From Alphaproteobacteria bacterium (GTDB lineage: Bacteria; Pseudomonadota; Alphaproteobacteria; Rhodobacterales; Rhodobacteraceae), in contig JAUIIR010000004.1 of NCBI GenBank assembly GCA_030431485.1, forward strand, positions 62,001 to 126,000: a stretch of 64,000 bases of DNA, in the 5' to 3' direction. Positions 26,358 through 34,634 of the stretch are shown here, one piece after another. A model generated the notes under the pieces. The model saw nothing but the letters and a program-made list of their open reading frames with translations, did no database searches and had not been told where the DNA came from. Position 1 is the first letter of the stretch, and each line of letters starts with the position of its first letter. The position numbers and the translations under genes are program-made.

Positions 26358-27338
26358 ATGGCCGAGATTGACGTTTCGCAGATCAACGAAGTGAGCGGGC
26401 GGGCCTTGCGCGCGCATGGTGCGTCGGAGGCGGTTGCGCGCATCATGGCCGATGCGGTGTCCTGGGCAGAGGCACGCGGAAACCGGATCTGCGGGCTGTA
26501 CTATCTCGAAAGCTATTGTCAGCAGCTTGTCTCCGGGCGGGTCAAAGGCGATGTGACGCCAGTGGTCACCAAACCCCGCAGCAGTACGGTTGAGGTGGAC
26601 GCAGCGTACGGTTTCGCTCAGCCAGCCTTTGCCGCCGCGCTTGAGACCGCAACGGATGCGGCGCGTGAAACAGGTATCGCAAGTCTCTTCATTCGCCATG
26701 CCCACACCTGCACCGCGCTGGGGTGGTTCACCGAAGCCATTGCGACGGCTGGGATGATCGGGATGGGCTATACAAACGCCTCACCCATCGTGGCGCCGCC
26801 GGGTGGCAAGACGCGTGTGATTGGGACAAATCCAATGTCTTTTGCAGTTCCCAATGGGGAGGGTGGTGTGGCCATGTTGTTCGATCAATCGACCACTAGT
26901 GTTGCACTGGGCCGGATCACGATGGCCAAGGCGGCGGGTGAGGCGATTCCCGAAGGCTGGGCGGTGGATGCTGATGGCCATCCCACCACCGATCCAGAGG
27001 CAGCTTTGGCCGGCTCGCTGTGCAGCACTGGCGGGTACAAGGGGTGGGGGCTTGGGCTGATGGTCGAGATCATGGCCGCCGGACTGGCCGGCGGCACACC
27101 CAGCCGCGATGTCAAACCGCTGAAGGCGCCCGAGGGTGCGCCGCATGATCTGGCGCATTGCTTTTTGTTGATCGACCCCGGTGTCCGTCCTGACTTTCAT
27201 GCGATGGTTGCTGGTCTGGCCGAGGCGGTGGCGCAGGATGTGGGCGCGCGATTGCCCGGGCGTGGTAAGGTTTTGTTAACCAAGGTTGATGTGCCCGACG
27301 CGCTTTGGGAGGCAACCTGCGCTTTGGCGGCGCGGTGA
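26358..27338 (+). CDS. Malate/lactate/ureidoglycolate dehydrogenase (Ldh) family oxidoreductase
   Basis: 326-aa NAD(P)-dependent enzyme of the Ldh_2 (type II malate/L-lactate dehydrogenase) family, which includes ureidoglycolate dehydrogenase, sulfolactate dehydrogenase and delta-1-piperideine-2-carboxylate reductase. Recognisable blocks are SWAEARGNRICGLYYLESY, IGMGYTNASPIVAPPGG, VIGTNPMSFAVP and YKGWGLGLMVEIMAAGLAGG. GAGGAGGACAGC precedes the ATG. It is 49 bases after lolD, so an extended operon is possible. Substrate unknown. Confidence 0.88.
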   Translation: MAEIDVSQINEVSGRALRAHGASEAVARIMADAVSWAEARGNRICGLYYLESYCQQLVSGRVKGDVTPVVTKPRSSTVEVDAAYGFAQPAFAAALETATDAARETGIASLFIRHAHTCTALGWFTEAIATAGMIGMGYTNASPIVAPPGGKTRVIGTNPMSFAVPNGEGGVAMLFDQSTTSVALGRITMAKAAGEAIPEGWAVDADGHPTTDPEAALAGSLCSTGGYKGWGLGLMVEIMAAGLAGGTPSRDVKPLKAPEGAPHDLAHCFLLIDPGVRPDFHAMVAGLAEAVAQDVGARLPGRGKVLLTKVDVPDALWEATCALAAR

Positions 27339-27417
27339 CATGTGTCTCACGCGAACGTTTGATGCGAGTGAACGCGACAAGCTGCTAGAACGGGAGAAAC
27401 CAAAAAAGGTGTCTTCT

Positions 27418-28062
27418 ATGTTTCGCTTTCTCGCTGCAGCCGCGGCCCTGTCCTTTGCCGCCTTGCCAGCACTGGCCGCGCCGGTGTCGTTCGACGGGTC
27501 CTGGAAAACGCAGAAATTCTCGCTGTTCTCGTCAAACACGTATGGGTTCAATGGCAGTTCGGTGAGCGTATCGTCGAACGGCTCAGTCTCGCTGGCCTAT
27601 CGACCGCTGCCGGAAAACTATTGGGATGCATCCTCGGCAAAGTGGTCCTGGTCGGTTCAGGAAGGTGTGCCCGCCACGGACCTGCGCAAAAAGGGTGGAG
27701 ATGATCGCAACCTGGCGCTTTACTTCGTGTTCCTGCCCAAGGCGGAAGCGGCGGCGTTGAAAGGAGCCAGCGTGCGCAAATTGCTGACCAATGATGCGGC
27801 ACGTGTACTTGTGTATGTCTGGGGTGGCGCGCACGACCGCGGCGCTGTTCTGAGCAGCCCGTATCTGGGCAACAGAGGCAAGACGATTGTCCTGCGCGGC
27901 TCTGGCACAGGTCGTGCCAATGAGAGTGTCAATCTGGCCCGTGACTATGCCAATGCTTTTGGTGGTGGGGGTGCTGCGCTGGTGGGATTGGCGCTGTCGG
28001 GGGACAGTGACGATACCGACACTCGCATCCGCGCGTCGATCAGCGGGCTGAGTGTCAACTGA
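27418..28062 (+). CDS. Secreted DUF3047 domain protein
   Basis: 214-aa protein with a signal peptide (about residues 1-20, ending ALAA). The mature part carries the DUF3047 features WSWSV near residue 76, KKGGDDRNLALYFVF near residue 90 and LVYVWGG near residue 128. It is probably periplasmic. No biochemical function is known to me. The ATG at 27418 is chosen because it begins the signal peptide; the upstream extension is charged and lacks one. Confidence 0.83.
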   Translation: MFRFLAAAAALSFAALPALAAPVSFDGSWKTQKFSLFSSNTYGFNGSSVSVSSNGSVSLAYRPLPENYWDASSAKWSWSVQEGVPATDLRKKGGDDRNLALYFVFLPKAEAAALKGASVRKLLTNDAARVLVYVWGGAHDRGAVLSSPYLGNRGKTIVLRGSGTGRANESVNLARDYANAFGGGGAALVGLALSGDSDDTDTRIRASISGLSVN

Positions 28063-28066
28063 CGCT

Positions 28067-28501
28067 CTAGGCCCGTTGAGTGATCCAGACCCCAAGCGCC
28101 ATCACAGCGATGCCGGTGGTTCGGGTCAGGCTGAGCGGACTGACGCGTGCGCCGAAGAGGCCGAAATGGTCGATCAGGGCGGCAGAGATCAACTGGCCTA
28201 ACAATACGAAAAACACCGCATTTCCGACGCCGAAATGTGGTGCAATGTAGGTCACGGACAGCACGTAGAACGCCACGAAAAGTCCGCCTAGTAACAGGTG
28301 GCGAGGTGCGAGAGGGATGTTTGCCAGCGCTTTTGGGCCGGTGATGAGGGTTGCTGCGGTGGTGGCCAGAAGAGCCACGCAAAACAGCACCATTGCGGCG
28401 GCAGCCGGAGATCCGATGCGCACGCCAAGCGCGGCGTTCAGTGCGGCCAAGAGCGGAATGCCGATCCCGGCGGCCAGCATCGTCAGGGCGTAAATCGGCA
28501 T
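28067..28501 (-). CDS. DMT family transporter, YdcZ/DUF606 type
   Basis: 144-aa membrane protein with about five hydrophobic helices filling nearly its whole length. It is half the size of classical EamA transporters, as expected for the YdcZ group, which works as a dimer or paired gene. FVVLLGQLISAALIDHFGLFG-like sequence near residue 100 is diagnostic of the family. It converges on the DUF3047 gene, with stops 5 bases apart. Substrate unknown. Confidence 0.85.
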   Translation of the reverse strand: MPIYALTMLAAGIGIPLLAALNAALGVRIGSPAAAAMVLFCVALLATTAATLITGPKALANIPLAPRHLLLGGLFVAFYVLSVTYIAPHFGVGNAVFFVLLGQLISAALIDHFGLFGARVSPLSLTRTTGIAVMALGVWITQRA

Positions 28502-28647
28502 CGTGGATCTCCGTCAGGCGTGGTTTTTTCGCAGACTGCGCCGAGGTGCGCCGATTGTCACCACTGATTGCGTATCCCGGCTGCGTCGGATGGTTGCGCG
28601 GGCGCTCAAAGACAGGCACTCTGATGCTATCGAGCAAGGAGGCCGAA

Positions 28648-29070
28648 ATGCGCCCAACTCTATTCAGCCTGACCCTTGGAGGCCTCGCCGCAGGACTGAT
28701 TGCGGCCTGCACTCCGGAAGAAATGCCCGAAGCTGGCGATGGTCGCGCTCTTTTTGTCGAAAATTGTGCGGTCTGTCATGGTGCCAATGCTAAGGGCGAT
28801 GGCCCGATGGCGCGTGCGATGGCAAAGGCGCCAGCCGACCTGACACTGATTGCAGTGCGCAATGGTGGGACCTTCCCAAGCGTCGACGTTTTGTCGACGA
28901 TTGACGGCTACACCAAGAGCAATATGGACGGTCCGAACATGCCCGAGTTTGGCACTTTGCTTGAGGGCGATCTGGTGCCACTCGATACTGGCGATGGCGT
29001 GATGACACCAACGCCGCGCAAGCTGGTTGCCTTGTTGGAATATATCGAAAGCATTCAGCAGTCCCGCTGA
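28648..29070 (+). CDS. Lipoprotein c-type cytochrome
   Basis: 140-aa exported mono-heme cytochrome c. The signal peptide ends in a lipobox (LIAAC), so it is probably anchored to a membrane by its N-terminal Cys. The heme site is CAVCH near residue 45, and a distal Met candidate is in GPNMPEFG near residue 95. AAGGAGGCCGAA precedes the ATG at 28648. It probably carries electrons in the periplasm; the partner is not apparent from the neighbours. Confidence 0.9.
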   Translation: MRPTLFSLTLGGLAAGLIAACTPEEMPEAGDGRALFVENCAVCHGANAKGDGPMARAMAKAPADLTLIAVRNGGTFPSVDVLSTIDGYTKSNMDGPNMPEFGTLLEGDLVPLDTGDGVMTPTPRKLVALLEYIESIQQSR

Positions 29071-29090
29071 CAGGCCTGATCGCATAAATA

Positions 29091-29114
29091 AAGCCCCGCT
29101 TAGAGGCGGGGCTT
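29091..29114. terminator. Bidirectional hairpin terminator
   Basis: A 9-bp perfect stem AAGCCCCGC/GCGGGGCTT with loop TTAGAG lies 20 bases after the cytochrome stop and 36 bases beyond the stop of the convergent gene at 29150. No long U-tract follows, but the position suits both transcripts. Confidence 0.75.
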
Positions 29115-29149
29115 CAGTTGTTGTGGCTTGAAGTGAACGGGGTCGAGGC

Positions 29150-29413
29150 TCAACGGTTGCGCAACGCCTCGATCAATTCATCTTTGGTCATGTCAGACCG
29201 ACCGTCGACATCAAGTTCTTGCGCGCGGGAGTAGAGGTCGTCTTTGGTCCAGTCTTCGTAGGGAGATGCCTTGCCACCTTTTTTGGAGGGGTTTTGGCTG
29301 TCATTTGCCTGCGCGTTGGCAATGCGCGCGGCGGCCTCTTTGCTATAGCCGTCGTCGCGCAAGGCTTCGTATGTCTCGTCGTCCTTGATGGAGGACCCGT
29401 GGGACTCGGCCAT
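29150..29413 (-). CDS. Small stress protein with Rho-N/SAP-like C-terminal domain
   Basis: 87-aa soluble, charged protein. The first half (SIKDDETYEALRDDGYSKEAAARIANA) is the DUF7218-like motif. The second half contains DLYSRAQELDVDGRSDMTKDELIEAL, typical of the Rho termination factor N-terminal fold that binds nucleic acid. It lies 5 bases after the 62-aa membrane gene, both probably expressed from the GSR-type promoter at 29644-29669. Function is uncharacterised. Confidence 0.82.
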   Translation of the reverse strand: MAESHGSSIKDDETYEALRDDGYSKEAAARIANAQANDSQNPSKKGGKASPYEDWTKDDLYSRAQELDVDGRSDMTKDELIEALRNR

Positions 29414-29418
29414 GCGAC

Positions 29419-29607
29419 TTATCCGTCCGTGGTTGTGGCAGCGGCGGGTGCGGCTGCGCCCTCGCCTGGTTCATTCCCGTCAGCGGCAAGGTTGGCGAGA
29501 TATGCGAAGAACAAGATTGCGGCAAAGACGATGGCCGCGACGATGCCCCAAATCGCGGGACGATGACGTTTTGCTTGTTTCTCAACATTCGTGGATGGAG
29601 CGGACAT
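29419..29607 (-). CDS. Small single-pass membrane protein
   Basis: 62-aa protein with a basic N-terminus (KQAKRHRP), one transmembrane segment (IWGIVAAIVFAAILFFAYLA, about residues 19-38) and an acidic/Ala-rich C-terminal tail. It is the first gene behind a GGAAC-N17-CGTT promoter and is followed directly by the Rho-N-like gene. No known family; probably a stress-induced envelope protein. Confidence 0.78.
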   Translation of the reverse strand: MSAPSTNVEKQAKRHRPAIWGIVAAIVFAAILFFAYLANLAADGNEPGEGAAAPAAATTTDG

Positions 29608-29643
29608 GTTGCACCTCTCGTTTCTTATCTAACTCGGTGATGA

Positions 29644-29669
29644 AACGCGCGGCATTGGGGCAGGGTTCC
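29644..29669 (-). promoter_or_regulatory. EcfG-type (general stress response) promoter
   Basis: On the minus strand GGAAC (29669-29665) and CGTT (29647-29644) are separated by 17 bases, matching the alphaproteobacterial EcfG consensus. The start codon at 29607 is about 37 bases downstream of the -10 element. Confidence 0.72.
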
Positions 29670-29682
29670 CAAAAACCGCTTT

Positions 29683-29707
29683 GGAACAGCTTCGCGTCTT
29701 TTGCGTT
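29683..29707 (+). promoter_or_regulatory. EcfG-type promoter for the MATE gene
   Basis: GGAAC at 29683-29687, a 16-base spacer and CGTT at 29704-29707 form an exact EcfG consensus 67 bases upstream of the MATE start. It lies back to back with the minus-strand site at 29644-29669. Confidence 0.78.
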
Positions 29708-29773
29708 AAGGGCCGAAGGCGGCAGCTATTTTTGGCGTGTCGCGCCCCCGAAAGACGAGAAGGATACCCGCGT

Positions 29774-31156
29774 ATGGCGACGGCCGATTTGACCCAAGGA
29801 CCGGTTTGGAAAGCTCTGGCATGGGTTTCAGCCCCGATGAGCTTTGGCATTCTGGCGGTCCTGAGCGTCGGACTGGCAGACGCCTATTTTCTTGGTCAAT
29901 TGGGACAGGCGCCGCTGGCGGCGGTTGGATTCATCTACCCGGTGACAACCGCACTGACGTCAATGTCGATTGGATTGTCCGCGGGGGCGAATGCAGTTGT
30001 GTCTCAGGCGATTGGCCGGGACCTCGCAGACGACGATGCGCCGGTGCGTCTGGCCCTTCATTCGGTCGGTTTGGGTTTGTGTCTTGCCCTTGTTGTTGCG
30101 TTTCTTTTCTCCGTTTTCGCTCCAACGCTGTTCGCTTGGATGGGCGCGGGAGATGCGGCTCTTGAAGAGACCCGGGCCTATGTACCGTTCTGGTCGATGT
30201 CGTTCCCGCTTCTTGTTTTGATGATGGTCTGCAACGCCGTCTTTCGGGCGCATGGCGACGGGGCAACGTCGGCGGCGATCATGGTTCTCGCGGCTGCAGT
30301 GAATATTACCATCAATCCGCTGTTGATCTTCGGCTGGGGACCGGTGCCCGGATTGGGCACGGAAGGGGCCGCGCTTGCGACCCTGATCGGTCGGGCCGTC
30401 GGTGCGGGCGTGGCGCTGTGGTACGCGTGGTATTCGGGGTTGTTGACCGTCTGTGGCAAGCCGCTGAAAGGGCTGGCGTCGAGTTTAAAGGACGTGATTG
30501 CGGTTGGGCTGCCGGCCGCGGGGTCGAACGCCATTAACCCGGCCGGAATGGCCCTGGTCACCGCGGCTGTCGCGACATTGGGTGAGGCGGCAGTGGCCGG
30601 GTTCGGTGCAGCGACACGTGTGCAGTCGGTGGCTTTGGTTGTGCTCTTTGCGCTGTCCGCCGGGATCGGCCCCGTCGTGGGGCAGAACTTTGGCGCTGAC
30701 AAGCAGGACCGGGCGCGTACCGCGCTCAAGCAGGCCTGGGGCTTTAGTGCGGTCTACGGGCTTGTTCTTGCTGCGGGTGTCACGGTGTTTGCGGAGCCGA
30801 TTGCCGGTTTCTTTGCGGATGGATCAGAGGCAAAAGACTATGCCGCCCGGTATCTGCGCATCGTGAGCTGGAGCATCATGGGCTATGGCATCCTTGTCAT
30901 CACGAATGCGGCGATGAATGCGCGCTCGAAAGCGGCCTATTCGCTGGGGCTGAGCCTGAGCCGGATTTTTGTGGTGTATGTGCCATTGGCCTGGCTGGGC
31001 ATGTGGCTGTTTGACTATACCGGTATTCTGATCGCGGCTGTCCTGGCAAACGGATTTGCGATCGCTGGTGGCGTATTCTGCGCGCGGGCGACCGGGTTGA
31101 TCAGCGATGTTCGAGGACATTCCGTGCCCAAGATTTTGCCGCAGGCCCAGGGCTAG
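29774..31156 (+). CDS. MATE family efflux transporter
   Basis: 460-aa multi-helix exporter of the DinF/NorM type, with about 12 hydrophobic segments and family blocks GQLGQAPLAAVGFIYP, SIGLSAGANAVVSQAIG and AGIGPVVGQNFGA. MATE proteins export drugs or metabolites using Na+ or H+ gradients. The ATG at 29774 is preferred because the GSR promoter lies just upstream. It is likely a stress-induced exporter; the substrate is unknown. It converges on the GATase gene with a 4-base gap. Confidence 0.92.
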   Translation: MATADLTQGPVWKALAWVSAPMSFGILAVLSVGLADAYFLGQLGQAPLAAVGFIYPVTTALTSMSIGLSAGANAVVSQAIGRDLADDDAPVRLALHSVGLGLCLALVVAFLFSVFAPTLFAWMGAGDAALEETRAYVPFWSMSFPLLVLMMVCNAVFRAHGDGATSAAIMVLAAAVNITINPLLIFGWGPVPGLGTEGAALATLIGRAVGAGVALWYAWYSGLLTVCGKPLKGLASSLKDVIAVGLPAAGSNAINPAGMALVTAAVATLGEAAVAGFGAATRVQSVALVVLFALSAGIGPVVGQNFGADKQDRARTALKQAWGFSAVYGLVLAAGVTVFAEPIAGFFADGSEAKDYAARYLRIVSWSIMGYGILVITNAAMNARSKAAYSLGLSLSRIFVVYVPLAWLGMWLFDYTGILIAAVLANGFAIAGGVFCARATGLISDVRGHSVPKILPQAQG

Positions 31157-31160
31157 AGCA

Positions 31161-31874
31161 TCAGGCCATCTCGTTGCGCATGGCGCGGGTCTGATTGCGC
31201 TCGCTGCGGTAAGCATCGGCGGCGGTCACAAGCGCGCGGAAAATCGCGCGCTGCCTGTGTGCATAGAAGAGATGTTCCGGATGCCATTGGACGCCAAGCG
31301 CGAACGGGTCGCGCACGCGTTCGATGGCTTGCACCATGCCACCCGTATCGCGCGCTGAAACCCGGAGGCCCTGACCAAGCCGATCCACAGCCTGAGAATG
31401 CAATGCATTTACCTTCATCGGCTGTTCGCCACTGATCAGGGAGAGATGCGTGGCTTCCTCGACGCACACTTCGCGCTTGGGCAGGATCGTTGTGATCTTG
31501 CGATCAGGTCCAAAGGTTGTCCACGCATCCTGATCCAGCGTTCCGCCGAGCGCCACGTTCAGCATCTGCGACCCGCGACAGATGCCGAGGACCGGGATAT
31601 TTTGCTCGAGCGCTGCTTCGGCAAGGCATCGTTCCAATTCGTCGCGCTTGGGATCAAGCCGTGCGGACACGCCCAGCTTGCCGCCGTAGAGTTCGGGACC
31701 GATATCGTCGCCGCCACCGATGATCAGGCCATCAACACCCTCAAGATCTGCAACACGCCCAACCCCCCAGCGCACGCCACGTCCACCGGTGATCCAGAGA
31801 TTCAGGTTGATCAGCGGATAAACCCGCCAGCCGGTGCGGGATGATGTCGTTACGGCGATCAGCGGTCGGCTCAT
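31161..31874 (-). CDS. Class I glutamine amidotransferase-like hydrolase (PuuD/gamma-glutamyl hydrolase type)
   Basis: 237-aa hydrolase with the nucleophile elbow in LGICRGSQMLN (Cys near residue 98) and the catalytic HxE in VQWHPEHL near residue 205. IIGGGDDIGPELYG near residue 52 is typical of the gamma-Glu-GABA hydrolase subgroup. It overlaps the amidoligase gene by 4 bases (ATGA). A hydrolase paired with an amide-bond-forming enzyme suggests editing, turnover or release of a gamma-glutamyl-like product. It is the last gene of the GSR-controlled operon that begins at 35936. Confidence 0.9.
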   Translation of the reverse strand: MSRPLIAVTTSSRTGWRVYPLINLNLWITGGRGVRWGVGRVADLEGVDGLIIGGGDDIGPELYGGKLGVSARLDPKRDELERCLAEAALEQNIPVLGICRGSQMLNVALGGTLDQDAWTTFGPDRKITTILPKREVCVEEATHLSLISGEQPMKVNALHSQAVDRLGQGLRVSARDTGGMVQAIERVRDPFALGVQWHPEHLFYAHRQRAIFRALVTAADAYRSERNQTRAMRNEMA

Positions 31875-32842
31875 AGGTCTGCCTTTGCGTCGTTTGATAC
31901 CAAGAGGGCGTCAATTGTCTGAACCCAGACCGATTTGCGTTCGAACCAAGCTGCGTCATGGGTTTTCCAAGCGCTCCGCAGCGCGCTTAGCAACCCATCG
32001 TTAGCCGCCACCAACTCGACCTGACGCCAGAGCTGCCAAGGTTGGAGAAGGCTCCAATCGGGTTCGTCTATGCGGCTGTCGGGCAAACGGAAATGAAAGG
32101 TTGGTCGCGCCGACGTTTTGTCGTCGACGTTAAAAACCTTCGCGAACAGGTCCGGTTCAGCGTGTTTGAAAAGCGGAAAGAGATCGAGGCTTTGGTTGCG
32201 GCTTGTCACATGTCTGGCAAAGATACCCATGACATCTGCAAGACTGTCGTATGTCGTGTTGGCCAATTCAGAGATCAAACCGCGCGGCCATGCTTCGACG
32301 AACGGCATCATTCGCCGGGTCGTGTCCACTTTTTCCTTGTCGCGGAGCCAAGGTTCAAGCAGCGCATAGGCGGTTATGGTGTCAAGGGTGTGCCGGTGAT
32401 CGGGTGCCACCACTTCGGGGTTGAGGTGCACACCAAACCCCAGCAGAACGCCGCTGCGTGATCCCATCGCACCTGCTTGGCGAAGGGCTGTGCACAGCGC
32501 GTTGAAACGTTGCAACTGAGCACGACTCAACGGTGGCGTTACGACCTCAACCGGGATCAGTCCGCGAAACGCGTCGAGGCCTTCCTTGAGGAACGGCAAG
32601 TCGTCGCGTTTGCGCAGGGTGATGTCCAGTTCGACACCGATTTCGCCGAATTCCGTATCGCAAACGGTCACACTGTGATCGCCACCGTCTTTGACCGTTC
32701 CTCCGAACTCCCGAGCAATCAGATCGCCGGTTTCATGTTCGGTTGGACCCGCGAATTCGATTTCCACCCCGCAGAGACGTTCATCATCGTCTGCGGTCTG
32801 CTCCAAGGGCAAAGGAGGAAAAGTTGGATAGTTCTGAGTCAT
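31871..32842 (-). CDS. Amidoligase family protein (COOH-NH2 ligase, Amidoligase_2)
   Basis: 323-aa predicted ATP-dependent amide/peptide-bond ligase of the glutamine-synthetase-like amidoligase group. The N-terminal CGVEIEFAGP (about residue 24) and the Glu-rich IGVELDITLR block near residue 67 match the metal/ATP-binding strands of the fold, followed by EVVTPPLSRAQL. The family has been reported beside GATase genes, as here. The ATG at 32842 is one base after the AI-2E stop. Substrates are unknown; a small metabolite or peptide conjugation is expected from the family. Confidence 0.82.
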   Translation of the reverse strand: MTQNYPTFPPLPLEQTADDDERLCGVEIEFAGPTEHETGDLIAREFGGTVKDGGDHSVTVCDTEFGEIGVELDITLRKRDDLPFLKEGLDAFRGLIPVEVVTPPLSRAQLQRFNALCTALRQAGAMGSRSGVLLGFGVHLNPEVVAPDHRHTLDTITAYALLEPWLRDKEKVDTTRRMMPFVEAWPRGLISELANTTYDSLADVMGIFARHVTSRNQSLDLFPLFKHAEPDLFAKVFNVDDKTSARPTFHFRLPDSRIDEPDWSLLQPWQLWRQVELVAANDGLLSALRSAWKTHDAAWFERKSVWVQTIDALLVSNDAKADL

Positions 32843-32843
32843 G

Positions 32844-33869
32844 TCACGCCTGCGTCGGAGCCAGTGTCTTTTCTGTATCCAGTCGAGGTTCCGGTGCATG
32901 TGCCATAAAGGCGGTGATCCAGACCAGAACCGGCAAGGACACGATACCGCCGATCGGACCCCAGAGCCATAGGCCGAACAGGATGGCCAGAAACACAACA
33001 AGTGGGTTGAGTTGCAACCGCTGGCCAACCAGTGTTGGCGTCACGAACTGTGCCTCGGTCATGTTCATCGTGAAATAGGCGAGGGCGGGTAGAACGGCGT
33101 AGGGTCCTGTGAATTCGGTGAAGCCCACAACGCCCAAAGACACCAAAAGCAACACCGGTCCGAGGTAAAGCACGAAGTTCAGAATGAAGGCCGCAGCGCC
33201 CCAGAGGATTGGGTTTGGCACGCCAATGGCTGTCATCGCCGCAAAGACGGCAACGCCGAGACCGGCATTGATCGTCGTGACGGTGATAAAGTAGTGCGAC
33301 ACCGCGCGGTCCGCTTGCCGCAGTGAAGCCGCATGATGTTTGAAGGCGGCGTAGATCTCGTTCTGGGTCAGAGTGAAAAAGAAGAAGGTCCCCGCAAGGG
33401 TCAAAAGCTGCGCGGCAAAGTTGGGTGCAACCCACAATGCGTCAAGCAGGCTGGGCATGGCCTCTTCGACCGCCTGCCCATCTTCCGCCAGTGATTTTTC
33501 AAGCTCGAACTGAACGGATTCAAGTCCGCGAATGGCGCGGCTTGCGTCGATCACCCAATAACGGATTTCATCTTCAATGCGGGGAACCTGACCGATCAAA
33601 TCCATCGCAATCGGGCCAAGTCCAGCGATCAGCAAGACCGTGAACGCACCGACGCAGATGAGGCTGATGCTGGCGCTGACCGCCCGCGGCACACCGAGCC
33701 GTGCCAGCAAGCGCATGCCAGGCGCGGCGACGACGGCAAGGACCAGACCAAGCGTGACAGGCGCGAGAAGTCCTTGCGCCAGTTTCATTGCGGCAACAAC
33801 CGCCACCACGGCCAAAAGGACGATGGCGACGGTTTGGATGGTGCCGCGCGTCGGAATGCGCGTGCTCAT
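32844..33869 (-). CDS. AI-2E family (UPF0118) membrane transporter
   Basis: 341-aa inner-membrane protein with about eight helices and a periplasmic/soluble loop rich in Glu (SVQFELEKSLAEDGQAVEEAMP). The C-terminal NPLVVFLAILFGLWLWGPIGG is characteristic. Family members export small molecules or antiport Na+, with AI-2 export shown only for a few. Its ATG shares a base with the stop of the DUF3618 gene (TGATG). It sits just upstream of the amidoligase and could export its product, which is inference. Confidence 0.9.
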   Translation of the reverse strand: MSTRIPTRGTIQTVAIVLLAVVAVVAAMKLAQGLLAPVTLGLVLAVVAAPGMRLLARLGVPRAVSASISLICVGAFTVLLIAGLGPIAMDLIGQVPRIEDEIRYWVIDASRAIRGLESVQFELEKSLAEDGQAVEEAMPSLLDALWVAPNFAAQLLTLAGTFFFFTLTQNEIYAAFKHHAASLRQADRAVSHYFITVTTINAGLGVAVFAAMTAIGVPNPILWGAAAFILNFVLYLGPVLLLVSLGVVGFTEFTGPYAVLPALAYFTMNMTEAQFVTPTLVGQRLQLNPLVVFLAILFGLWLWGPIGGIVSLPVLVWITAFMAHAPEPRLDTEKTLAPTQA

Positions 33870-34634
33870 CAGGCGGTCTGTTTCGCGTCCGAAAACTCGG
33901 CGCGCGCTTCGCGAATGCCGCTTTCAACGGCGGCTTTGCCTTGGCGCTCGAGCTTTGACACTTCGTCGCGCAAGACCGCTTCGGCATCGCGCATCATCTT
34001 GTCGCGCGTGGCGCCCATCAGTTCTGTTTCGGCCTTCGTGGAGGGCAGCAAAGCTCCGATCAATGCGCCGATCCCCGCCACGATGGCACCGGTCAAAAAC
34101 GGCTGACTTTGATGTGCGTCCTGTGCCCTTTGCGACGAGCGGCGGGCGTGGCGTTCAAGCTTTTCCTGCGCGTCGATCACCTTGAGACGCGCTTCCGTCA
34201 CGCGGGCGCGGGCCTCGGGCGACAGCTTGTCCAAGCCTTTGTCGACAGATTTGCGCAGGGTCGAGGCGGATTGCGTATTTGCGAACCGTCCGGTCTTTAC
34301 CCTCTGGCGTGTTTTCATTTGGCGGTCTGCGCGGGCAATGCGGTCGTCGTGCCCCCCCCATCTCGTTATACGAGGTCAGGCCCGGTTCCCGCTTTTGACC
34401 GCTGTTCAGGGCAATCAGGGCTGCACCGATCCCGATCAAGGCAAGACCGGACGGCGCGTTTTTGGCTTTGTCCAATGCCGCAGCAACAACGGTCTGACCA
34501 AGATCGGCGGTCTGACCGACGGCGCGTTTGGCGCGGGCTTCGGGATTTACCGATGACGCGAGGTTGCTGATGTGGTCGGTCAGCTGTGCGCGATGGCTTT
34601 CTGCATTGCGTTCGAGTTGATCTGCATTAGGCAC
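33869..34634 (-). pseudogene. DUF3618 protein gene split by a frameshift in a run of eight G
   Basis: Two adjacent frames make one recognisable protein. The first part starts at the GTG at 34634 (AAGGAG upstream) and reads MPNADQLERNAESHRAQLTD, then a hydrophobic stretch, and goes out of frame at a G8 run at 34352-34359 on the minus strand. Removing one G joins it in frame to DDRIARADRQ and then to the second part, which ends at 33869 and holds a membrane segment (FLTGAIVAGIGALIGALLPS) and a coiled-coil tail. Restored length is about 254 aa. The second part's own ATG at 34318 has no ribosome site. This could be a sequencing error, a decayed gene or phase variation. DUF3618 proteins are membrane-anchored stress proteins. 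Confidence 0.82.
34352..34359. repeat. Homopolymer C8 (G8 on the coding strand) at the frameshift point
   Basis: A run of eight identical bases lies exactly where the two DUF3618 frames meet. Such tracts slip during replication and are also frequent sites of read error. Confidence 0.85.
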
